DNA from: Rubrivivax sp.
GTDB taxonomy: Bacteria; Pseudomonadota; Gammaproteobacteria; Burkholderiales; Burkholderiaceae_C
DNA length: 38,818 bases
Assembly: GCA_016790435.1 (NCBI GenBank)
Contig: JAEUPE010000001.1
Location: 1 to 38,818 of the forward strand
Direction of reading: 5' to 3'
Shown: positions 17,539 through 28,900 of the stretch, in pieces
Layout: the number at the start of each line of letters is the position of its first letter
How positions within the stretch are numbered: position 1 is the stretch's first letter
The notes under the pieces: model-generated
Told to the model about the DNA's origin: nothing
Database searches by the model: none
The model's input: only the letters and a program-made list of their open reading frames with translations
Program-made: the position numbers and the translations under genes

Positions 17539-18576
17539 ATGAACCCATCGATCGACCTGCGCAGCGACACTGTCACCCGCCCCACGCCCGCCATGCGCGA
17601 GGCGATGGCGCGCGCCGAAGTCGGCGACGACCAGTACGGCGAGGATCCCACCACCAACCGCCTGCAGGAGCAGATGGCGGCGCGGCTGGGCAAGGAGGCG
17701 GCGCTGTGGATGCCCAGCGGCACCATGGCCAACCAGGTGGCGCTGCTGGTGCTGGCGCGCCCGGGCGACGAAGTGGTCACGGCGCGCGAGGCGCACGCGG
17801 GCTGGCACGAGGCCGGCGGCGCGGCTGCCAATGCCGGGGTGCAGATCATCGAGGTGGGCGAGCGCGGTGTGTTCACGAGCGCGCAGCTCGAGGCGGCCAT
17901 CAAACCCGCGGGCCTGCCGGTCTTCCCGGCCACCACGGTGGTGGAGATCGAGAACACGCACAACCGCTCCGGTGGCGTGGTCTTCCCGCAGGACGAGGTG
18001 CTGCGCATCTGCGCCCTGGCGCGCGAACGCGGCCTCGCGAGCTTTCTCGATGGCGCCCGGCTGTGGAATGCGGCGGCCGCGAGCGGCCGCAGCGAGGCCG
18101 AGCTCGCCGCGCCGTTCGACCTCGTGTCGGTGGCCTTCAGCAAGGGGCTCGGAGCGCCCGGCGGCTCGTTGCTGGCGGGCTCGCGCGAGCTGATCCAGCG
18201 CGCCAACCGCCACCGCCGCCGGCTCGGCGGGGCGATGCGCCAGGTGGGCATCTTCGCGGCCGCGGCGCTGCACGGTGTCGAACACCATCGCGCGCGGCTC
18301 GCCGAGGACCACGCCAACGCGCGCCGCCTGGCCGAGCGCCTGGCCGGCTGCGCCGGGGTGCAGCTGGACCTCGCCAGCGTGCAGACGAACATCGTCGTCT
18401 TTCACCTGAAGGCGGGTGCGCCCGATGCGGCCGCGGTCGTGGCCGCGGCGCGCTCGCGCGGCGTGCTGCTCAACGCCTTCGGGCCGCGCACGGTGCGAGC
18501 GGTGACACACCTCGACGTCAGCGCCGCGCAGTGCGACCACGCGGCGGCGCAACTCACGGCGTTGCTGTCGGGCTGA
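17539..18576 (+). CDS. ltaE: Low-specificity L-threonine aldolase
   Basis: The 345-residue PLP enzyme of the beta-eliminating lyase family cleaves L-threonine or L-allo-threonine to glycine and acetaldehyde. The N terminus has the family hallmark [19 protein letters not shown] and [16 protein letters not shown]. The PLP-binding lysine is Lys202 in [13 protein letters not shown]. The loop [10 protein letters not shown] and [10 protein letters not shown] are also present. Length is usual. The gene appears monocistronic: 202 bases separate it from the next gene, and moeA upstream is divergent. Confidence 0.93.
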   Translation: MNPSIDLRSDTVTRPTPAMREAMARAEVGDDQYGEDPTTNRLQEQMAARLGKEAALWMPSGTMANQVALLVLARPGDEVVTAREAHAGWHEAGGAAANAGVQIIEVGERGVFTSAQLEAAIKPAGLPVFPATTVVEIENTHNRSGGVVFPQDEVLRICALARERGLASFLDGARLWNAAAASGRSEAELAAPFDLVSVAFSKGLGAPGGSLLAGSRELIQRANRHRRRLGGAMRQVGIFAAAALHGVEHHRARLAEDHANARRLAERLAGCAGVQLDLASVQTNIVVFHLKAGAPDAAAVVAAARSRGVLLNAFGPRTVRAVTHLDVSAAQCDHAAAQLTALLSG

Positions 18577-18778
18577 GTGGCGGGCTGAGCTCGCGCGCGG
18601 CCCCGGCTCGGGCAGGCCTTTGGCTTGGTTCGGGCTGATCCTGCGCCATGTGCGGCTCGTGCATTCACGTTGCGTCCCCCTGGAGAGGGATGCGGCGGGG
18701 TTCTCCCTAGCTTCGCAGCTTGTGGCCCTCGATGCGGAGGCGGAGACTGGTCCGCGCCATTCGATCAAGGAGGGCAAG

Positions 18779-20740
<1,962 letters not shown>

Positions 20741-20770
20741 AAGCCGGCACGGCCGGAAGGAAACCGAGGC

Positions 20771-21250
20771 ATGGAATCGATGCTGGCGACGCTGCAGTGG
20801 GCCACCACCCTGGTGGCCCAGGCGACGCTGGCCTGGCTGGGCACGCCGATGTCGTGGCGCGGCGACCAGCTCAGCCACGCCGGCGGCTTCGTCGCGCAAC
20901 TGCACGCGGACTGCACCGCCTGGTGGCCGGCCTGCGGCATGTTGATCGCCCTGGCGTCCGTTGCCGCATGGGTCGGCGTGCCCGTGCGACGGACGATGGC
21001 GGGGGCCGCTGCAGGCCTCTTTGCGATGGTGCTGGTCAACCAGGCCCGCCTCGTCGCCGTGCTGTGGGCCGGCATCCACGCGCCCGCGTTCTTTCACTTC
21101 GCTCACGAGGTGCTGGGTCCGCTGCTTCTCGTGGCCACCGGAGCGGCGATCGTGGCGCTCACGGTTCGCGGACGCGGCAGCATCGGCCCGCGTGAAGCCG
21201 AACGGCGGGGTGCGCATGCGCCCAGGGCGCCGTGGGCGACGGGAACGTGA
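20771..21250 (+). CDS. Small exosortase/archaeosortase-like membrane protein
   Basis: The 159-residue protein has about four hydrophobic segments and the ordered Cys/Arg/His arrangement of exosortases: Cys48 in HADCTAWWPACGM, Arg93 in VNQARLVAVLW and His112 in APAFFHFAHEVLG. In the family these form a transpeptidase-like active site that cuts C-terminal sorting signals near the outer face of the inner membrane. The layout most resembles the short XrtH-type enzymes. A Shine-Dalgarno-like GGAAGGA lies nine bases upstream, and the gene starts 30 bases after the S8 protease, whose C-terminal tail is the obvious candidate substrate. The last 35 or so residues are a charged Arg/Pro-rich cytoplasmic tail. 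Family membership is inferred from motif order, not from a search. Confidence 0.7.
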   Translation: MESMLATLQWATTLVAQATLAWLGTPMSWRGDQLSHAGGFVAQLHADCTAWWPACGMLIALASVAAWVGVPVRRTMAGAAAGLFAMVLVNQARLVAVLWAGIHAPAFFHFAHEVLGPLLLVATGAAIVALTVRGRGSIGPREAERRGAHAPRAPWATGT

Positions 21251-21277
21251 AGGCAAGAGATGGTGCGAGGTTGGCCG

Positions 21278-21997
21278 ATGAAGATCCTTGCCGACCGCGG
21301 CAGCCCTTGCTCTGGGCGTGCCGCGAGGGCGCTGGTCGCTCTGACGGTGGTTCTCGAGTTGATGCCCGGCATGGCCCTGGCCGTCGTGCCACCGGGCTCG
21401 GCCGCATCGGCGTCGACGCCGCGTGCGACGCCGCCCTCGGCGCCCATCGTGTCCGGTGATCTGATCGTCAAGTTTCGCGATGCGAGCGAGCCTGGGCGGC
21501 AGCTGGCCGCGGTGCTCGCGGGCCAGCGCGACATGGCCTCGGCCGCGCCAGTGGCCTCGCGGCTGTCGGCCGATCTGGGCCTGCCGCTGCAGATGGTGCA
21601 GGTGACCTCGGGCCGCGAGGCCCTGCTGGCGCTCGACCGCGAGGCGCTGGGGCGCAGCCTGCTCTCGCGCGCGGGGCGCGAGGCGCAGGTGCAGCGGGCG
21701 ACGATGACCGTGCCGCCGCCCGGCGGCGGCCTGCCCGGAGCTCAGCTCGTGCTGCGCATCGAGTGGCGACCTGCTGCCCCGGCCGGCGCGGTGCAGGCTG
21801 TCGCATCACGGCTGGCACTGCCCAGCCTGCCGGCGCCACAGGTGCAAGGGGAGTCGACCGGCAATGTGTCGAGGCTCGTCTACGACATCGACGCCTTGAC
21901 CCTCGCACTCATCGAGCGGCTGCAGCGGCGCTCCGATGTGGAGTACGTGCAGGCCAACCGGCTGCTGCGCCCGGCGGCACCGGCCGCCTCTCGTTGA
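21278..21997 (+). CDS. Secreted free-standing protein resembling an S8 protease propeptide
   Basis: The 239-residue product has a signal peptide (hydrophobic ALVALTVVLELMPGMALA) and a mature part beginning with a Pro/Ser-rich linker. It then reads SGDLIVKFRD near the start and ends RSDVEYVQANRLLRP. These two segments match in order and spacing style the propeptide of the S8 protease encoded two genes upstream (GQVVVKM ... RPDVEYAQPNFVF), but no protease domain follows. Family knowledge: S8/I9 propeptides fold and inhibit their cognate protease, and free-standing versions act as inhibitors in trans. The ATG at 21278 has GAGG seven bases upstream; the in-frame ATG at 21260 is less well placed. 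The gap to the exosortase-like gene is 27 bases, so co-transcription is likely. Confidence 0.7.
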   Translation: MKILADRGSPCSGRAARALVALTVVLELMPGMALAVVPPGSAASASTPRATPPSAPIVSGDLIVKFRDASEPGRQLAAVLAGQRDMASAAPVASRLSADLGLPLQMVQVTSGREALLALDREALGRSLLSRAGREAQVQRATMTVPPPGGGLPGAQLVLRIEWRPAAPAGAVQAVASRLALPSLPAPQVQGESTGNVSRLVYDIDALTLALIERLQRRSDVEYVQANRLLRPAAPAASR

Positions 21998-22087
21998 ACT
22001 TGGCGCATGCGCCGAGGCCATCGGCTCCTTCGCTGGGCTGATGCCGGGCGTTGGTCGGCGCGCGGGAAGCTGATAGGCTGCCTGCAA

Positions 22088-22618
22088 ATGCATGACAGCG
22101 AGGTCCCGGCTGAACTGAACGTCGAGCAGGCCTTTGCCGGTGCCTACCAGGAGTTGCGCCGGCTGGCGCGCTCGCGCCTGCGCGGGGGCGGTCGCAACAC
22201 CGTGCTCGACACCACTGCGCTCGTGCACGAGACCTTCCTCAAGCTCAGTCGCAACGCCGGCGTGTCGTTTCCGGACCGCCCGCGCTTTCTCGTCTATGCC
22301 GGCAGGGCGATGCGTTCGATCATCGTCGACATGGTGCGGCAGCGGCAGACCGAGCGCGCCGGGGGCGACTTCGCGCTGGTCACGCTCACCGGTGACCTGG
22401 TCGATGCGCTTCCGGCCGAAGAAGCGCACATCCTGCAGGTGCACGAGGCGCTGCAGGAGATGGCGCAGGTCGACGAGCGCATGGCCCGCGTCGTGGAGAT
22501 GCGCTACTTCGGTGGCATGACCGATCTCGAGATCGGCGAGGCGCTCGGCGTCACCGACCGGACCGTGCGGCGCGATTGGGAGCAGGCGCGGCTCTTCCTC
22601 GCCGAGGCGTTGAAGTAG
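22088..22618 (+). CDS. ECF-subfamily sigma factor, kinase-associated type
   Basis: The 176-residue sigma-70-family ECF factor has region 2 (AFAGAYQELRRLARSRLRGG ... DTTALVHETFLKLSR ... FLVYAGRAMRSIIVDMVRQR) and region 4 (VVEMRYFGGMTDLEIGEALGVTDRTVRRDWEQARLFL). In most ECF factors region 2.2 carries an acidic DAED-type motif; here it reads LDTTALVHET, with Thr42 and Thr43. That is the form seen in ECF factors encoded beside Ser/Thr kinases (Sig-70_X6/ECF43-like), where phosphorylation replaces the missing charge. No anti-sigma gene is adjacent, and the next gene is such a kinase. The ATG at 22088 is chosen by homology; the Shine-Dalgarno is weak, and the same frame is open from 22007. Confidence 0.9.
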   Translation: MHDSEVPAELNVEQAFAGAYQELRRLARSRLRGGGRNTVLDTTALVHETFLKLSRNAGVSFPDRPRFLVYAGRAMRSIIVDMVRQRQTERAGGDFALVTLTGDLVDALPAEEAHILQVHEALQEMAQVDERMARVVEMRYFGGMTDLEIGEALGVTDRTVRRDWEQARLFLAEALK

Positions 22619-22838
22619 CCCTGCCGAGCGGCACCCGGACCCGGCGCATGGTGCGCACTCCGCCGCGGGCCGAAGCCATGTCGCGGCGACCGTGCGACCG
22701 CCTGCCGGCGGGCGCGCTCTCGGAGCGGCGTGTCCGGCTTCGCCATGCTTTCTCGTTCAAACAGGCATGGCCTGGCGAGGCGGACCCGGCCGCTCGGCAT
22801 CGGCCACCTGGCGCAGTGGCCTGCAGGAGGATGGCTCG

Positions 22839-25799
22839 ATGAGCGAAGCGTTCAAGCTCGCACCGCACGAATGGGCGTTGCTGCGTGGTCTGCTCGATGA
22901 AGCGCTGGCGCTGCCCTTGGCGCAGCGTGCCGCCTGGCTCGACCAGCTCGACGAGACGCGCGCGCGAGGTCTCAAGCCGCGTCTGCGTTCGCTGCTGGCC
23001 AACGCGGGCAACGACGACGATCCGGCCACGGCGGCGCGCCTGCTGCAGACCCTGCCCAAGGTCGAGACGGGCCAGTTCGCGCCGCTGCCCGGCAGCGTCA
23101 TCGAGAAGCCCGGCGATGCGATCGGCCCGTACCGGCTGATCCGCGAGCTCGGCAGCGGGGGCATGGGAAGCGTGTGGCTGGCCGAGCGTACCGACATGCT
23201 GCAAGGCCGCCAGGTGGCGCTGAAGCTGCCGCACGGCGCCTGGAAGCGCGCCGGGCTGGCCGAGCGCCTGGCGCGCGAGCGCGAGATCCTGGCCACGCTC
23301 GAGCACCCGCACATCGCGCGCCTGTACGACGCGGGGCTGGCCGCCGATGGTCAGCCCTGGCTGGCGCTCGAGTACGTGCAGGGTGAGCGCATCGATGTCC
23401 ACTGCCGCTCCAAGGACCTGCCGGTGCCGGCACGCCTGCGCCTCTTCCTGCAGGTGGCGCAGGCGGTGGCGCATGCCCATGCGCAGCTGGTGGTGCACCG
23501 CGACTTGAAGCCGGCCAATATCCTCGTCACCGAGGCGGGCGATGTGAAGCTGCTGGACTTCGGCATCGCCAAGCTGGTGCAGGAAGGCGTGGTCGAGGAG
23601 ACCGAGCTCACTCGCGACGTCGGCCGTGTGCTGACGCCGGAGTACGCCAGCCCCGAGCAGATTCTCGGCAAACCGATCGGAACCGCGAGCGATGTCTACT
23701 CGCTGGGCGTGGTGCTCTTCGAGTTGCTTGCCGGCGAGCGCCCGTACCGATTGCAGGGCCTGCAGCGCAGCTCGCGCGCCGCGCTTGAAGAAGCCATCGT
23801 CGCGGCCGACGTGCCGCGGCCGAGCGCGCTGGCGCCGACCGCGCGGCGCCAGGCGTTGCGCGGCGACCTCGACACCATCGTGCTGAAGGCGCTCAAGCGC
23901 GATCCCGCCGAGCGCTATGCCACCGTGGCCGCCTTGGCCGACGACGTGCAGCGCCACCTCGAACAGCGCCCGGTGCTGGCCCTGCCGGACAGCGCGTGGT
24001 ATCGCGCCACCAAGTTCCTGCGCCGAAACCGCCTTGCAGTCGGGGCCACCGGCGCCGTGGCCGTGGCCCTGGTCGCGGGCACGGCGATCGCCGTCTGGCA
24101 GGCGCGGCGTGCCGTCGCCGAGCAACAACGGGCCGAACAGGTGGCCGCCTTCATCGGTGCCGTCTTCCAGGAGGCCAACCCGTTCCAGCAGGGCAGCGGC
24201 AAGCCGCTCACCGGGGCCGAACTGCTGCGCCTGGCCAAGGACCGCCTGGTCGCCGCGCCGCCGGCCGATGCGGCCACGCGCGTGGACTTGCTCACGCTGC
24301 TGGGCACGAGCCTCTTCGCGCTCGAAGATCTGCCCACTGCCGCCGGAGTGCTGCAGCAGGCCGTGCGCGATGCCGAGGCCGCTTTCGGTGCAGCCGATAC
24401 GCGGACGCTGCGGGCCCGGCTGCGCCAGTCCGATGTGCTGCGATTGCAGGACAAGAACGACGAGGCGCGCAAGATCCTGGAGACCCTCCTGCCGCGCCTG
24501 CGAGAGCAACGTGCGGCGCAGCCCTCCGACCTGGTCAGCGCCCTGCGCGCCTTGGCCGACGTCGAGTTCAGGACGGGCAAGGGCGAGGCGGCTGATCCGT
24601 ACTTCGAGGAGGGGCTCGACGTCGTGCGCCGGCACCTGGGCGAAGACCACGCCGACCATCTCGCCTTGTTGTCGCTCAAGGCCCGCAACCTGCGCACACG
24701 CTCACGCACGGCGCAGGCGCTGCAGACGTCGCAGGAAGCGATGCGCATCGCCCAGACCGTCTACGCCGGCACGCCTCGGCATCCGGTACTTAGCGAAGCG
24801 CGCTTCACGCACGGATTCATCCTGGCCGACAACGGCCGCTACGCCGAAGCCGTGCAGAGCTTTCGAACGGCCTTGGCCGAGACCGAAGCCCTCTTCGGGC
24901 GTGCCAGCCGACGTCATGGCACGCGGCTGGGCTCGAGTTCGGAGATCTTCGCGCTGGCGGGGCTGCTGCGCGAGGGCATCGCGAATGCCGAGTTGTCGCG
25001 CGCGACCCTGCTGACGCACGCGCCGGCGCGCTCGCGGCTGGACGGCGCTTCGGCCGAAGTGGTGGCGCTGGCCCATAACTTGGCGCGCGATGGCGAGCGC
25101 GCCGTGCCGCTGTGGCGGCACGCTGAGTCGGTGTATCGCGAGCTGATGGGCGAGGCCAGCTGGGTGGTGCAGGTCACTCGCCGCAACCTCAGCCTGGCGC
25201 TCACGTGGTCCGGCGAGCTGGCCGAGGCGGAGCGCGTGATGAACGACGTGCTCGCAGGCCACCCGCGGCCGGCGCGCGACGGCTACGACACCAACGCCTG
25301 GATCGCGGGCATCCGCGAGCGCCTGGCCGGCCGCGCGCAGGCGGCACTGGCGCTGCAGCAGCGCGCCCTGGATTCGATGCCCGGCACCGCCAGCGACGTG
25401 CTGCCGCGGGCCTATGCGCTCACCGAGCGAGGCCTGGCGGAACTGGCGCTCGGCCGCCGAACAGAGGCCCGTGCTTCATTGGCTGAGGCGCTGCGCCACT
25501 TCGAGACCAGCGGCATCGGCATCGTGGCTGAACGGGCCGACGCCTTGCTCGGCCTGGGGCGGTTGGAGCTCGCCGAGGGGCGGCACGCGGCGGCGTTGCC
25601 GCACCTGCAGCGGGCGGAGACGTTCTGGCGCGAACTGCGAGCCGAGAGCCTGTGGGCGGCCGAGGCCACGCATTGGCTGGCCCAGGGCCTTGCCGCGGCC
25701 GGGCGCGGCGAAGAGTCGGCCAAGGCCGCTGCACGGGTGCGGCCGCTGCTGGCGCGGTCACCCTTTCCGCCGCATCGCGAACTGGTTGCTGGCCGCTGA
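22839..25799 (+). CDS. Transmembrane serine/threonine protein kinase with TPR-like C-terminal domain
   Basis: The 986-residue product has an N-terminal helical region (1-95), a Hanks-type kinase domain (about 97-375) and one membrane segment (398-420). A long Ala/Leu/Arg-rich TPR-like region should face the periplasm. The catalytic elements are intact: G-loop GSGGMG (105-110), Lys129 in VALKL, HRDLKPANIL with Asp222, DFG at 240-242 and PEYASPEQ. AGGAGG at 22825-22830, eight bases upstream, fixes the start. The gene is 220 bases downstream of the ECF sigma factor and on the same strand. In related systems such kinases phosphorylate the sigma factor, so the periplasmic TPR part may be the sensor. 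The gap 22619-22838 holds only a small GCGCA/TGCGC dyad at 22644-22656. Confidence 0.93.
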   Translation: MSEAFKLAPHEWALLRGLLDEALALPLAQRAAWLDQLDETRARGLKPRLRSLLANAGNDDDPATAARLLQTLPKVETGQFAPLPGSVIEKPGDAIGPYRLIRELGSGGMGSVWLAERTDMLQGRQVALKLPHGAWKRAGLAERLAREREILATLEHPHIARLYDAGLAADGQPWLALEYVQGERIDVHCRSKDLPVPARLRLFLQVAQAVAHAHAQLVVHRDLKPANILVTEAGDVKLLDFGIAKLVQEGVVEETELTRDVGRVLTPEYASPEQILGKPIGTASDVYSLGVVLFELLAGERPYRLQGLQRSSRAALEEAIVAADVPRPSALAPTARRQALRGDLDTIVLKALKRDPAERYATVAALADDVQRHLEQRPVLALPDSAWYRATKFLRRNRLAVGATGAVAVALVAGTAIAVWQARRAVAEQQRAEQVAAFIGAVFQEANPFQQGSGKPLTGAELLRLAKDRLVAAPPADAATRVDLLTLLGTSLFALEDLPTAAGVLQQAVRDAEAAFGAADTRTLRARLRQSDVLRLQDKNDEARKILETLLPRLREQRAAQPSDLVSALRALADVEFRTGKGEAADPYFEEGLDVVRRHLGEDHADHLALLSLKARNLRTRSRTAQALQTSQEAMRIAQTVYAGTPRHPVLSEARFTHGFILADNGRYAEAVQSFRTALAETEALFGRASRRHGTRLGSSSEIFALAGLLREGIANAELSRATLLTHAPARSRLDGASAEVVALAHNLARDGERAVPLWRHAESVYRELMGEASWVVQVTRRNLSLALTWSGELAEAERVMNDVLAGHPRPARDGYDTNAWIAGIRERLAGRAQAALALQQRALDSMPGTASDVLPRAYALTERGLAELALGRRTEARASLAEALRHFETSGIGIVAERADALLGLGRLELAEGRHAAALPHLQRAETFWRELRAESLWAAEATHWLAQGLAAAGRGEESAKAAARVRPLLARSPFPPHRELVAGR

Positions 25800-25962
25800 G
25801 CGACCGGTCGTTGGTGCCCAGCCTGCTCCGGGCGTTGAGGGCGTGCGCAGCGCGGCAGCCCCCCCGGAGTAGGGAGACCGCACCGGCCACGTCCGGATGC
25901 ACCGCGAGGCCTCGTTCCTACCCACGAGCGGGCGCATTTCGCGTTCGCGGTGGGAAGTCTCG

Positions 25963-28900
25963 ATGCACGCTGACACGATTGGCTGGGTCGCCGCCGCCCT
26001 CATGGTGGCCACATTCTCCTGCCGCGAGGCGCGAGCGCTTCGCCCGCTGGCCGTGGCCACCAATGTCGCCTTCATCGGCTATGGGTTGATGGCCAGCCTG
26101 CCGCCGGTGCTGGTGCTGCACATGGCGCTGCTGCCGATCAATCTCTGGCGCTGCCTGCAGGCCTATGGCGTGGGTGCGAAAGCACTGGGCGAGGGGGTCG
26201 CACGCTGCGGCTGGCTGCTGTGCACGATCGCGCTGGCGTCGCTTCCGCTGCTGGCCGGGTGCGGCGGTGGTGACGACGCCTCGAGCCCGGCGCTCGCCCC
26301 GCCGTCGCCATCGCTGCCTTCTACTCCACCGGCCGCCGCTGCGCCCAACACCGTCGGCGCCGCAGGTGGCACCGTGGCCAGCGGCGACGGTGCCGAGGTC
26401 AGCGTGCCTGCCGGGGCGCTGGCGCAAGAGGTCGCCATCGATCTGGCTGCTGATACCTCAGGGGCGCCGGCGTTGCCCGAGGGCCTGCTGGCGCTCGGCA
26501 AGGTCCATGCGTTCACGCCGCACGGCACCACGTTCGCCGTGCCGGCGCGCGTGACCGTGCCGTTCGATCCCGCGCTGCTGAAGAGCGGCATGTCGCCCGT
26601 GCTCTACAAGGTCGAGGCCAGCGGCGCCGCGGCGGGGCAGTGGCGCGAGGTGGAGGGTGCAACGCTGTCGGGCACGGCCATGAGCGCGCCGGTGGACAGC
26701 TTCTCCTTCTATGTCGTGGCGCCGCCGCTGGAGTTTCGCGGCATCACGCGCCAGTGGAAGATCTTCAAGACCGGCTTCCATTGGCCCGAACCGACGACGT
26801 ACACCAACACCTCATCGATCATCGGTGCGGTCAGCGACGAGTCGCTCTTCGGGCCCGTCCACCTGCGCACCGAAGCCGACTACGCCCGCGGCCTGATCTA
26901 CGGCAATGCCACCGGCAGCACCTACTGGCTCGGCGCCAGCACGCCGGCGCAGGCGAAGTGGGTCGACCCCACCGGTGGCGCCGTCGAGTACCGCCAGCAG
27001 CAGGTCTTCCGCAAGCGCGATGCGAGCGCGACGCTCAGCTTCACGCTCAGCCGCGCCTGGGTGCGGGCGAAGGACTTCGACCCGAGGCCAGCCGCCCCGG
27101 GGCGCTTCAGCTGCCTGTCGGCGCTGATCGTCTTCGAGGTGGAAGGATGGGACCGCAGCAAAGGCCAGGTCTTCTTCCACCGCAAGGGGAGCTTCGTGCT
27201 CTTCGGCCACTACGGCCAGTGGTTCTGGACCACCTACAGCTCGTCGGCGCAGCGCCTGTGGGGGGACCTCCAGTTCGCGAACACGCTCGGTGCCAACCCC
27301 GCAGCGGTGTCCGTGGAGTTGCTGGAGCCGATCAAGGTGGCCGTGCCGCTAGAGTCGGTGGACCCGCTCAGCACGATCGAGCTGAAGACGCAGGTGCGCA
27401 TCGTCGTGCAGGACTTCCGCCAGAACGAGTCGGGTGTCGAGGCCTTCCTGCGAGACCCGCAGGCGCTCGATGGCCCCGGCATGCATTTCGAGTTCACCGG
27501 ACTCGATCACACGGGCGTGCCGGCGGTGCCGTCGCCCGCCTATGCAGTGGAGTCGGCGCCAGCCTGCCCTGGCGCGGCCGAGCCGGCGGCCGGGGCGCTG
27601 CAGTTCGAGCACGCCGCCTTCGTGACGGAGGAAGGAGCGCTGCCGGGTGCGCTCGTGGTCGTCACGCGCACCGGCGGCGCGCGCGGTTGGGTCAGCGCGC
27701 GTGTCACCACTGGTTTCGGCACGGCGATGCCGGGTGTGCACTACACGCCGGTGTCCGAACACGTCGCCTTCGCTGACGGTGACGACAGTCCGCGCGTGGT
27801 ATTCGTGCCGATCGCCCAGGATCTCGTCGCGGAGGCGGACCGCAGCGTGCCGCTGCAACTGACCGACGTGCGTGGCTGCGCCAAGCCGGGCGCCACCACG
27901 CAAGCCACGCTCACCATCGTCGACGACGACAGCCCGCCGGCACCGCCCGTCACCTATCGGGTCGGGGGCAACGTCATGGGCCTCGTCGGCACCGGCCTGG
28001 TCCTCGAAGACCGCATGCAACTCCTCGACCTGCCCGTCGCCGCCAACGGCAGCTTCGAGTTCGGCGGCAACTATGCCGGCGGAGCGGCCTACGACGTGCG
28101 AGTGAAGTCGCCGCCGGTCAACCCCTCCCAGATCTGCACCGTGGCACGCGGCGCCGGCACGATGGGCAGCGCCAGCGTGGCCGACATCGAAGTGACCTGC
28201 ACCACGCCGCCGCCACCTTCGGGCCTGGACACCAGTTTCGGCACGCTGGGCAAGGTGGTTGATGGCTTGCCGGGCGGCGCCCGCGCCATCGCGCGCCAGT
28301 CCACGGGCCACATCCTGGCCACCAATGGCGCAAGCCTCGTGCGCTACCACCCCGATGGCCGCCTCGACACGAGCTTTGGCGGTGGCGCCGGCAAGGTCGA
28401 CAACCTGCTCACCGGCACCGGTGCCGAGGTGGCCGACCTCGCCGTGGGTGGCGACGACCGCATCGTGGTGGCGGGCCGCATCCTGCAGCCAGCGAAGTCG
28501 CCGCCCTTCTATCAGATGGCCGCGGCACGCCTGCTGCCCGACGGCACCCGCGATGCCAGCTTCGGCAGCAGCGGCATGGCCACGTTCCGCCTCGCCGGCG
28601 TGGGCGAGAACGCCACGCGCGTGCTGATGCAGCCCGACGGCCGTGTCGTGCTGGTCGGCCAGGCGACGCCGCTGAACGGCCCGGGCGGTCAGGCCAACAA
28701 TGACATCGCGGTCGTGCGGCTGACGACCGACGGGGCGGTGGACGCGAGCTTCGGTACCGGCGGCGCGACGCTTGCCGACGCCTTCGCGCGCGACTTCGCC
28801 TTTGCCGCCGCGCTGCAGCCCGATGGCCGAATCTCCGTCGCCGGCCGCACCAGCCCGGACAACGCGCAGCCCGAGGACACCCTGTTCACGCGCCTGACGG

